The notes under the pieces: generated by a model
What the model was told of the DNA's origin: nothing
The model's input: only the letters and a program-made list of their open reading frames with translations
Databases searched by the model: none
Position numbers and translations under genes: made by a program
In this document: positions 1 through 6,131 of the stretch, in pieces
Layout: every line of letters starts with the position of its first letter
How positions within the stretch are numbered: the stretch's first letter is position 1
Assembly (NCBI GenBank): GCA_965365625.1
Contig: CBDUCL010000090.1
Span: forward strand, 1 to 10,913
From: CAVWCW01 sp965365625
GTDB lineage: Bacteria; Pseudomonadota; Gammaproteobacteria; Chromatiales; Chromatiaceae
Reading direction: 5' to 3'
Length of the DNA stretch: 10,913 bases

Positions 1-150
1 TTACAGGAGCAACAGGCCGCACAGAGCCAGCCCCGCCCCGAACAACGCCGCCGGGGCCAGGCCCAGGATCGGCACCAGACAGAGGCTTGCCACCACCGAG
101 CCGAGACATCCCCCCAGGAGATCCGCGGCGTAGAGGGGAGAGAGCACCCG
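1..150 (-). pseudogene. C-terminal remnant of a multi-pass membrane protein (possibly membrane spermidine-synthase-like)
   Basis: Read on the minus strand, the last 50 or so codons before a TAA stop at the window edge encode a segment around LYAADLLGGCLGSVVASLCL followed by a second hydrophobic stretch ending in leucines. Glycine-rich helices after a Y-A-A-D-L-L-G-G motif recall the membrane part of spermidine-synthase-like transporters, but this is recognition from memory and could be wrong. Upstream of about position 150 the same open frame runs antisense through the CHAT-type remnant and loses all membrane character (Pro/Gly/Arg/Ala-rich). I therefore read it as a scrap of an older gene joined by rearrangement to unrelated DNA. 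The open frame reaching position 483 is a chimera, not a functional gene. Confidence 0.45.
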
Positions 151-492
151 GCCCTGATCCGGGGCACGCCCCGCGAGGGCGGGCACCACGAGGTGCTGCT
201 GCGCCCCTGGGGGATGGCCCGTGTCCGCCGCGGCCCCCTGGCCTTCCAGGGCGTGAGCCTGCGCCCCGAGTTGGGCGAGCCGGGCCGGGTGCCGGCCTTT
301 CCCGCCGCCAACCGGTTGCGGGTGCTGCTCACCGTCAGCCGGCCCACCGGCATCGGCTTTAACGACCCTCGCACCAGCACCCGCCCGGCGCTGGCTCACC
401 CTCGGACCCGACCCCGAGACTAGCGCTCCAGGACTGGATCGTCCCCCAGCTCTACCAGGTGGGTGAGGACCCAGTGTTGGCACCGCCTGGAG

Positions 493-510
493 CCGCGGCC
501 TCGGCCGCGG
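493..510. repeat. Perfect 8-2-8 inverted repeat CCGCGGCC-TC-GGCCGCGG
   Basis: Two 8-base arms separated by TC are perfectly complementary. It has the same 8-2-8 geometry as the tandem palindromes at 541-586, with a different arm sequence. It lies in the linker between the CHAT and NTPase parts of the decayed gene. Confidence 0.6.
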
Positions 511-540
511 AGGATACCAGGAGCGACGCTACCAAGGACT

Positions 541-586
541 CCAGGGCCGAGGCCCTGGCTCCAGGGCCGAGGCCCTGGCTCCAGGG
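541..586. repeat. Tandem 20-bp repeat, each unit itself a palindrome
   Basis: Two exact copies of a 20-base unit (541-560 and 561-580) are followed by the first six bases of a third. Within each unit, CCAGGGCC and GGCCCTGG are reverse complements separated by GA, so each copy could form an 8-bp stem. The repeat expands a low-complexity Ala/Pro/Gly linker in the decayed STAND gene. Replication slippage or a small palindromic repeat family would both explain it. Confidence 0.75.
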
Positions 587-992
587 GACGGGGGTGCACG
601 GTTTCCCGCCGGCGCCCAAGCACCGCTTTCTCACGGCCGCGCTCGGGACCTGCTGGCGCTGGAGCGGGCCCTGCGCCGCCACCCGGCGGTGCTGCTGCAT
701 GCCATGGGGGGCATGGGCAACACCGCCCTGGCCCGGGAGGCGGCCCACTGGTGGCGCCGCACCGGCCGTTTCGAGACCGCGGTCTTCCACAGCTTCGAGC
801 AGCAGGCCGGGGCCGAGCGGGTGGTTCAACTCCTGGGCCAGGCCCTGGCCGCGGAGGCCTTCAGCAGCCAGAGCGCCGAGCTACAATGGGCCGAGGCCGT
901 GCGCCTGTTCCGCACGCGGCCGGTGCTACTGGTCTGGGACAACTTTGAGAGCATCCTGCCGGCCTTCGATCAGGATTCCACCGCCACCCTTC

Positions 993-1055
993 GGAGTGGC
1001 TTGCAGCCGCGACGCTCCGGCTCGGCTGCGGAAAATCGTGGCTACATGTCGCTCC
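993..1055. repeat. Pair of diverged inverted REP-like units inserted in the pseudogene
   Basis: Unit A at 993-1012 (GGAGTGGCTTGCAGCCGCGA) and the reverse complement of unit B at 1036-1055 (GGAGCGACATGTAGCCACGA) match at 15 of 20 positions. They face each other across 23 bases. The arrangement resembles the paired inverted REP units (BIMEs) described in Pseudomonas and Enterobacteria, and the unit sequence resembles Pseudomonas-type GGAGCGGCTT...AGCCGCGA elements. The surrounding protein is conserved NB-ARC-like sequence on both sides (FESILPAFDQD before, RAELQRLLRELNALI after) with about 100-120 bases of foreign-looking sequence between, which fits an insertion. Confidence 0.6.
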
Positions 1056-1639
1056 CACTGGGGAATGGGTCGGGAGAGCCAGAGGATTCCCCCCTCGGCT
1101 TCGGCAGCGCCGCCCGGGCCGAGCTGCAACGCCTGTTGCGCGAGCTGAACGCCCTGATCCGGCCCGAGCCGGCCGGCTGCTGGTTACCTGCCGCGCCGCC
1201 GAGTCGGGCCTGCCCGGGATCAAGGAGCTGAGCCTGGCCGGGCTGGCCCGGCCCGATGCCCTGCACCTGCTGCGGGCGGTCACCGAGTTCAAAGGCATCG
1301 ACCTGGAGCGCGAGGGCTACGGCCGAAAAGCGATCGAATGGCTGCTCGACCGGCTGGAGGACCACCCACTATCCATTGAGCTGGTGGCCCCGCATCTGAC
1401 GACACTCGCGCCCCAAACGATCCTGGACGACTTCGCCGCCCACTTGGCGCACTTCGCCGACGCCGATCACCAAGAGGGTCGCAACCGCTCCCTGATGCCC
1501 TGGGGACCTTTCTCGCCGCCCTGGCCCGGGGCGAGAACCCGCCACATCCCCCGCCGGTCTGCCCGAGCCCCTAAAACAGCTGGTGCAGGCCCTATTGGAA
1601 GCCCTCGGACCTTAGGCCCGGCTGAAACCAGCACCCGCT

Positions 1640-1708
1640 GTAGGGCGGAAAAGGCGCCGGCACCGAACCAGCGGTTTGGCTCCTCAGCCCAGAGCGCCGC
1701 CTTCCGCC
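1640..1708. repeat. REP-like palindrome, GTAGGGCGGAA...TTCCGCC type
   Basis: Arm GGCGGAA at 1644-1650 is complementary to TTCCGCC at 1702-1708. GC-rich extensions follow inside (GGCGCC near 1653, GCGCCG near 1694), and a smaller AACC-AGC-GGTT hairpin lies in the loop. A related, more compact copy lies at 8958-8987. The left boundary TAGGGCGGAAAA is shared by both copies. This one sits between the end of the decayed plus-strand gene and the end of the minus-strand CoA-binding protein gene, a usual place for REP elements, and may aid termination. Confidence 0.6.
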
Positions 1709-1725
1709 AAATGTCGGTTCCGGAA

Positions 1726-2136
1726 TCAAAAGGTCTTGGTGGTCAGCAGCACCAGGGTGCAGGCCTGTTCCCAGGGGATGCCCGCCTGGTCCAGGCGTTG
1801 CTCCAGGTCCCGGCACTCGCTGCCGGGATTGAAGATGACCCGCTGCGGGGTCAGGGCCAGGATGGCATCGATCTGGGGCCGCAGGCGCTCGGGACCCACA
1901 TACAGGGTCAGGGTATCCACCGGGCCCTGGACTTGGTCCAACCGATTGGCAACGGCCAGGCCCTCGATGGTTTCCGCCTTGGGGTGGATCGGGGTGACCT
2001 GGAAGCCGCGTTCCAACAGCAGCCGTACCGCCTGATTGGAATAGCGGCCGGGCTTGGGGCTGGCCCCGAGCACCACCACCTGACGTGCGTCCGGGGGCTC
2101 GCTCATCGCTTGCGCTTGTTCCTGGGGCAAGCTCAT
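1726..2136 (-). CDS. CoA-binding domain protein (COG1832/YccU-like family)
   Basis: A 136-residue Rossmann-type protein. VVVLGASPKPGRYSNQAVRL (about residues 20-39) is the nucleotide/CoA-binding glycine loop seen in small CoA_binding-domain proteins. Near the end are the family-typical IFNPGSE (101-107) and EQACTLVLL (123-131). Relatives are compact single-domain proteins of about 120-140 residues, so this one looks complete. Their substrate and cellular role are mostly unknown. The start chosen overlaps the lon stop in an ATGA junction, with an AGGG about six bases upstream, implying translational coupling to lon. A second in-frame ATG at 2106 (126 residues, MSEPPDARQ) is a serious alternative, since homologues begin close to that point. 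A 13-bp direct repeat carries both ATGs. This is the last gene of the rsmA-lon operon. Confidence 0.9.
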   Translation of the reverse strand: MSLPQEQAQAMSEPPDARQVVVLGASPKPGRYSNQAVRLLLERGFQVTPIHPKAETIEGLAVANRLDQVQGPVDTLTLYVGPERLRPQIDAILALTPQRVIFNPGSECRDLEQRLDQAGIPWEQACTLVLLTTKTF

Positions 2137-2145
2137 CGCTTGCCC
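2125..2145 (-). promoter_or_regulatory. Hairpin with lon stop and downstream start codon in its loop
   Basis: On the minus strand GGGCAAGC and GCTTGCCC form a perfect 8-bp stem around the 5-base loop GATGA. That loop holds exactly the overlapping ATG (CoA-binding protein) and TGA (lon). The AGGG that would serve as ribosome binding site overlaps the stem. Ribosomes terminating on lon would melt it, so coupling is plausible. That functional reading is inference. Confidence 0.45.
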
Positions 2146-4517
2146 TGGCGGGCGAACAGCAGTGGCACCAGATCGTCGAAGCCGCAGGCGAAATGGACTG
2201 TAAAGCCCTTGCGGATGTGCTCGGGGACCTCTTCGAAGTCGCCCCGGTTGTCCTCCGGCAGAATCAACTCGCGGATGCCGGCGCGGCGGGCCGCGATCAC
2301 CTTCTCTCGGATGCCGCCGACCGGAAACACGTGGCCGGTCAGGGTCAGCTCGCCGGTCATGGCGATGCGGCGCACCGGCCGCTGCAGGGCCAGGGAGAGC
2401 AGAGCGCTGGCCATGGTCACGCCGGCGCTGGGGCCGTCCTTGGGGGTGGCGCCGGCGGGCACGTGCAGGTGGATAAAGGCGTCTTTGAACCATTGGGGGT
2501 CGGCCCCGTAGTCTTCGGCATGGGCCATCACGTAGCCGGAGGCGATCTCGGCGGATTCCCGCATCACGTCGCCGAGCTGGCCGGTGAGCTTGAGGCCGCG
2601 GTTGAAGTCGTGCACCTTGACCGCCTCGACGCTCAGGGTAGCGCCGCCCATGGCGGTCCAGGCCAGGCCGGTGACTACCCCGACTCCGCCCAGCTTGCGC
2701 TCGTCGCGGAAGATCGGGTTGCCCAGGTATTCCTTGAGGTCGTCCTTGCCCACCTCGATCGGGGGTTTCGACCCTTCCAGGATCTTCACCGCGGTCTTGC
2801 GGGCGATCGACCCCAGGTTTTTCTCCAGGCGCCGCACCCCGGCGTCGCGGGCATAGCCGTCGATGATCTCGCGCAGGGCGGGGGCGCCGATCTTGAGCTG
2901 GCCGCGCTTCAGGCCCGAGCGCTTGATCTGGCGCGGCAGCAGGTATTTGCGGGCGATCTGCAGTTTCTCGCTGGCGATGTAGCCGGAGAGCTGGATCACC
3001 TCCATGCGGTCGAGCAGCGGGCGCGGGATGGTGTCGAGCTGGTTGGCGGTGCAGATGAACAGGGCCTTGGACAGGTCGAAGCGCACGTCCAGGTAGTGGT
3101 CGAGAAAGTCGCTGTTCTGCTCCGGGTCCAATACCTCCAGCAGGGCCGAGGCCGGGTCGCCGTGGTAGGAGGCGCCGACCTTGTCGATCTCGTCGAGCAT
3201 GATCACCGGGTTGGCGGTGCCGGCCTCCTTCAAGGCCTGGATGAACTTGCCCGGCATGGCACCGATATAGGTGCGGCGGTGGCCCTTGATTTCGGCTTCG
3301 TCCCGGATGCCTCCCACCGAGAAGCGGTAGAAACTGCGCCCCAGGGTGTCGGCGATGGACTTGCCGAGCGAGGTCTTGCCAACCCCGGGCGGACCCACCA
3401 GCAGCACAATGGAGCCGCTGACTTCGCCCTTAAGGATGCCCACGGCGAGGAATTCGAGGATGCGCTTTTTAACGTCGTCCAGCCCGTAGTGGTCCTTGTC
3501 CAGGGTCTTGCGCGCGTGCTCCAGATCCAGGTTGTCCTGGGAGTGTTTGCCCCAGGGCAGCAGGGTCAGCCAGTCCAAGTAGTTGCGGGTTAGCGCATAC
3601 TCCGGCGAGCCGGTTTCCAGGATCGCCAGCTTGTCCAGTTCCTCGCTAACCCGCTTCTCGGCGGCCTCCGGGAGGTCCAGTTCCTCCAGACGCTCGGTGA
3701 AGCGGTCAATGTCGGCGGTGCGGTCGTCCTTGGAGATGCCGAGTTCTTTCTGGATGACCTTGAGCTGCTCGCGCAGGAAGAACTCCCGCTGCTGGGTCTG
3801 CATCTTGTCCTCGACCACTTTGCGGATCTCGGCCTGGGCACGGGCCAGCTCCAGCTCGTTGTTGAGCAGCACCAGCACCTTCTCCATCCGCGGCAGCAGT
3901 TCCACGCTCTCCAGCACGCCCTGCAACTGTTCCTTGTTCGAGGTGGTAAGGCTGGCGGCAAAGTCGGCGAGATGGGAGGGGTCTTCGGGGCCGAAGCGGT
4001 CGAGGAACATGCGCAGTTCTTCGGCATACAGCGGGTTGAGCGGCAACAGCTCCTTGATGGTGTTGATAATGGCCATGGCATAGGCCTTGACCTCGCTGCC
4101 CGCATCCTGGGCGTTTTCCGGGTAATAGCGTACCTGGGCGGAGAAAGGGGCTCGGGCGCTGAAGATCTTTTCCAGGCGGAAGCGCTGCAGGCATTCCACC
4201 AGCACCTGCAGCTTGCCCTCCATGGTCTGGATGCGGTGGACCCGGCAGGCGGTGCCGATGCGGGTAAATTCCTTCGGTTCGGCCTTCTCGGCGTAGTCGC
4301 TGCGGGCCAGCAGCACGCCGACGATCTTGTGCTCGGTCTTGTCCACCGCTTTGAAGGTGGGGGTCCAGTGCTTGGCGTCCATCAGCAGGGGCACCGCCTG
4401 GCCGGGGAAGAAGGGCCGGGTGGTAACCGGCAGCAGATGGATCAGGCCGGGTAGGATCTCGCTGGCGCGGGCCAGTTGGCCCTCCTGAGGGGTTTCTTGT
4501 TCCGAATCGACAGTCAT
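2133..4517 (-). CDS. lon: ATP-dependent Lon protease
   Basis: Hexameric cytoplasmic AAA+ serine protease that unfolds and degrades damaged and regulatory proteins. Counting 794 residues from ATG 4517, the N-terminal substrate domain occupies about 20-210 and a coiled-coil-rich linker (REFFLREQLKVIQKELG) follows. The AAA+ module has Walker A GPPGVGKTS (Lys381) and Walker B VIMLDEIDK. The protease domain is at the C-terminus with KDGPSAGVTM (Ser697) and GGIREK (Lys739) as catalytic dyad. All key residues are present. The N-terminus (LIHLLPVTTRPFFPGQAVPL) differs from E. coli Lon and recalls the second gammaproteobacterial subtype (P. aeruginosa AsrA-like); this is from memory. An upstream ATG at 4571 overlaps the rsmA stop by one base (TAATG) and would add 18 residues with no family resemblance. 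I preferred MTVDSEQE at 4517, but neither start has a clear ribosome binding site. It overlaps the downstream gene by four bases. Confidence 0.97.
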   Translation of the reverse strand: MTVDSEQETPQEGQLARASEILPGLIHLLPVTTRPFFPGQAVPLLMDAKHWTPTFKAVDKTEHKIVGVLLARSDYAEKAEPKEFTRIGTACRVHRIQTMEGKLQVLVECLQRFRLEKIFSARAPFSAQVRYYPENAQDAGSEVKAYAMAIINTIKELLPLNPLYAEELRMFLDRFGPEDPSHLADFAASLTTSNKEQLQGVLESVELLPRMEKVLVLLNNELELARAQAEIRKVVEDKMQTQQREFFLREQLKVIQKELGISKDDRTADIDRFTERLEELDLPEAAEKRVSEELDKLAILETGSPEYALTRNYLDWLTLLPWGKHSQDNLDLEHARKTLDKDHYGLDDVKKRILEFLAVGILKGEVSGSIVLLVGPPGVGKTSLGKSIADTLGRSFYRFSVGGIRDEAEIKGHRRTYIGAMPGKFIQALKEAGTANPVIMLDEIDKVGASYHGDPASALLEVLDPEQNSDFLDHYLDVRFDLSKALFICTANQLDTIPRPLLDRMEVIQLSGYIASEKLQIARKYLLPRQIKRSGLKRGQLKIGAPALREIIDGYARDAGVRRLEKNLGSIARKTAVKILEGSKPPIEVGKDDLKEYLGNPIFRDERKLGGVGVVTGLAWTAMGGATLSVEAVKVHDFNRGLKLTGQLGDVMRESAEIASGYVMAHAEDYGADPQWFKDAFIHLHVPAGATPKDGPSAGVTMASALLSLALQRPVRRIAMTGELTLTGHVFPVGGIREKVIAARRAGIRELILPEDNRGDFEEVPEHIRKGFTVHFACGFDDLVPLLFARQGKR

Positions 4518-4570
4518 GCTTCTGGTCTCGTTACTCTGTTGCGGGCGGTTTCGGTCGCCGCCGATGATCA

Positions 4571-5374
4571 TTATGCGCCCGTTCCGGCCGACCTGTCCGC
4601 AGCGTGTGCGTTGGCAAGGCGCACGAAGTCAGTTACATCCAGGCGCTCTGGCCGCTGGCCCGGATCGATGCCAAGCTGCTGCATGCGCTCCGGCGCCAGC
4701 CAGTCGCGCAGGCTGTTGCGCAGGGTCTTGCGGCGTTGAGAGAAGGCCTGGTTGACCAGGCGCGCGAAGCCGTCCGGATCGGCGATGGCATGGGGAGGTT
4801 CGGTCCAGGGCAGCAATCGCACCAGGCTCGAAACCACCTTGGGCGCCGGGTGAAAGGCGCCGGGGCCGATATCGAACAGGGGAATTACCTCGCAGTGCAC
4901 CTGCAGCATCACCGACAGCCGGCCGAAGGTCTTGCTCCCCGGCTCCGCCGCCATGCGCTCGACCACCTCTTTTTGCAGCATGAAATGCATGTCCTCGATG
5001 CAGCGCTTCTGCCCCAGCAGGTGGAACAGCAGGGGAGTGGAGATATTGTAGGGCAGGTTGCCGACGAGACGCAGCCGCTCCCCAGCCTTCGCCAGGCCGC
5101 AGAAGTCGAAACGCAGGGCGTCGGCGCTGACGATCTCGAGCCTGCCCAGGCCGGCACATTCCCGAGTCAAAGGCTCGATCAGGTCCCGATCCAGTTCCAC
5201 CGCGTCCAGCCGACCCGCCGCCTCCAGCAGCAGGCGGGTGATCGCTCCCCGGCCCGGGCCTATCTCCACCAGATGCTGGCCCGGTCTGGGGGCGATGGCG
5301 GTTACGATGCGCTGGATCACCCCGGGGTCGTGAAGGAAGTTCTGGCCGAAGCGTTTGCGGGCTCTATGCGGCAT
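4571..5374 (-). CDS. rsmA: 16S rRNA (A1518/A1519-N6)-dimethyltransferase RsmA
   Basis: A SAM-dependent enzyme that dimethylates two adjacent adenines in the helix 45 loop of 16S rRNA, a late checkpoint of 30S assembly (also known as KsgA, linked to kasugamycin sensitivity). The 267-residue protein starts with the diagnostic RFGQNFL (residues 8-14). It continues with SAM motif I VEIGPGRGAIT (36-46), acidic VELD (59-62), and the catalytic NLPYNIS (106-112). Length matches the family (about 270). The ATG at 5374 is fixed by the N-terminal motif, yet AGGA lies almost against it, so there is no normally spaced Shine-Dalgarno. It is the first gene of the minus-strand operon. Its TAA stop overlaps the upstream lon ATG candidate by one base. 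The usual neighbours pdxA and apaG/apaH are not seen here. Confidence 0.97.
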   Translation of the reverse strand: MPHRARKRFGQNFLHDPGVIQRIVTAIAPRPGQHLVEIGPGRGAITRLLLEAAGRLDAVELDRDLIEPLTRECAGLGRLEIVSADALRFDFCGLAKAGERLRLVGNLPYNISTPLLFHLLGQKRCIEDMHFMLQKEVVERMAAEPGSKTFGRLSVMLQVHCEVIPLFDIGPGAFHPAPKVVSSLVRLLPWTEPPHAIADPDGFARLVNQAFSQRRKTLRNSLRDWLAPERMQQLGIDPGQRPERLDVTDFVRLANAHAADRSAGTGA

Positions 5375-5485
5375 TCCTGAGGGATAGTGTCAAATTTGGT
5401 GTAAGATTGGGCATTCCAAAGAGCCGATTCAAGCCTGCGGGCCATGGCAGCCTCACGCCGCGCCGGCTGGTTTGAGTGTGGTCCT

Positions 5486-5553
5486 TCGCCCTGGCGCGCT
5501 CTAAACTACACCCTAGGCTTGCGCGCGGGCAAGCGCGCTGGTGTCCAGGGCGA
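5486..5553. repeat. Nested inverted repeat in the divergent rsmA / RRM-gene intergenic region
   Basis: TCGCCCTGG (5486-5494) is fully complementary to CCAGGGCGA (5545-5553). Immediately inside, CGCGCT (5495-5500) pairs with AGCGCG (5532-5537), leaving a 7-base bulge on one side. An alternative inner hairpin GCTTGC (5517-5522) / GCAAGC (5529-5534) partly competes. The rest of 5375-5645 shows no gene I trust and no convincing -35/-10 pair. Promoters for both directions should lie in this 271-base stretch. Confidence 0.55.
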
Positions 5554-5645
5554 TGGGCGAAATTCTGGCGTTGTGCCCCTTGGCCAATAGGGGATTTCCG
5601 GATAGGGTTAAGGGAATGTTCACAGACATTGGGTGATCGATCGGC

Positions 5646-6047
5646 ATGCAGGTATTTGTTGCAAAGCTTCCTCGCAGCGTGACCCGAAAGAATCTGCGGG
5701 CGTTCGTCGAATCGGCGCTGGAATGGCGGTTTCCGTTGCCGTTCCGAACCCGTGGCGAGATCCGCGACTGCCGCATTATCGTGATTCACGACCACGGCAC
5801 CGGCGAAGTGGAACGCCATGGCATCGTTTCCATACACCCGGAGAAGGCGGCGGAACAGGTGATCAAGCGCCTCAATCGAACTCGGCTCCACGGGCGCCGG
5901 GTGCGACTGCACCAGTATTTCAGTCGCAAGCATGGCTCGCCGCGGGACACCGGCGAGCGCCGGCGCCAAAATTTGGATGTGAAAGAAGAGCTGATTCCCC
6001 AGGTGCAGGGCCTGGATGAATTTCGGCGCACCTATGGCGAGGGTTGA
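5646..6047 (+). CDS. Small RRM-type RNA-binding protein
   Basis: A 133-residue basic protein. The fold order suggests an RNA recognition motif: beta1/RNP2-like QVFVAKLP (2-9), helix TRKNLRAFVESALE, strand DCRIIVIHDH, RNP1-like strand ERHGIVSIHP, helix EKAAEQVIKRLN, and last strand GRRVRLHQYFSR. A charged, probably disordered tail of about 40 residues follows (from about residue 95). The RNP1-like strand lacks the usual aromatic residues, so binding to RNA may differ from standard RRMs. It lies 84 bases before miaB on the same strand and within a run of RNA-modification and ribosome-maturation genes, which supports an RNA-related role; no specific target can be named. The ATG at 5646 has only a weak upstream purine run. 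I know of no gene symbol. Confidence 0.8.
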   Translation: MQVFVAKLPRSVTRKNLRAFVESALEWRFPLPFRTRGEIRDCRIIVIHDHGTGEVERHGIVSIHPEKAAEQVIKRLNRTRLHGRRVRLHQYFSRKHGSPRDTGERRRQNLDVKEELIPQVQGLDEFRRTYGEG

Positions 6048-6071
6048 GGCTCTATTATAACCCGGCATCAA

Positions 6072-6100
6072 TGGAAGATATCCGACTGAACGTTTAGAAT
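6072..6100 (+). promoter_or_regulatory. Weak candidate sigma70-type promoter before miaB
   Basis: TAGAAT at 6095-6100 is a fair -10 box. The hexamer 17 bases upstream (TGGAAG, 6072-6077) matches the -35 consensus at only three positions. The gap between the RRM gene and miaB is AT-richer than its surroundings and also contains CTATTATAA at 6052-6060. miaB could instead be read through from the RRM gene. Confidence 0.2.
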
Positions 6101-6131
6101 ACGCCGGTTTAAGACCGTCACGGCCATCCCC

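Larger units (their letters stand above)
181..1615 (+). pseudogene. Decayed CHAT-domain / NB-ARC-like STAND NTPase gene
   Basis: Protein pieces of one architecture follow one another in three frames. Positions 181-423 (frame 1) give a piece with NRLRVLLTVSRPTGIGF, typical of the start of CHAT (caspase-like) domains, ended by TAG at 421. Positions 424-632 (frame 3) give DWIVPQLYQVGEDPVLAP, the usual end of that domain. From about 633 (frame 2) come GRARDLLALERALRRHPAVL, then a P-loop region HAMGGMGNTALAREA and a Walker B-like VLLVWDNFESILPAF. A shift near 1173 to frame 1 gives LLVTCRAAESGLPGIKEL and the GLPL-like HPLSIELVAPHL. Further shifts near 1493 and 1550 lead to a C-terminus LPEPLKQLVQALLEALGP. 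The P-loop lysine is replaced by Asn (GNT for GKT), the CHAT catalytic core is missing near 421, and the repeat region after NRSL near 1493 appears deleted. Intact relatives are signalling or defence-type NTPases. This copy cannot make that protein. Confidence 0.8.

Noticed and set aside
1726..2493. Longer 255-codon version of the CoA-binding protein gene
   Set aside because: The first 120 or so codons are an out-of-frame reading of the end of lon. The protein character starts only at 2136 or 2106.
1384..2511. Plus-strand ORF of 375 codons
   Set aside because: The first part is a fragment of the dead STAND gene. The remainder is antisense to the CoA-binding gene and lon.
2085..3593. Plus-strand ORF of 502 codons opposite lon
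   Set aside because: Antisense to the conserved AAA+ and protease domains of Lon. No domain or plausible start context.
5388..5393. Perfect TTGACA on the minus strand just upstream of rsmA
   Set aside because: It lies only 14 bases from the start codon, so it cannot be the -35 box of a promoter for this gene.
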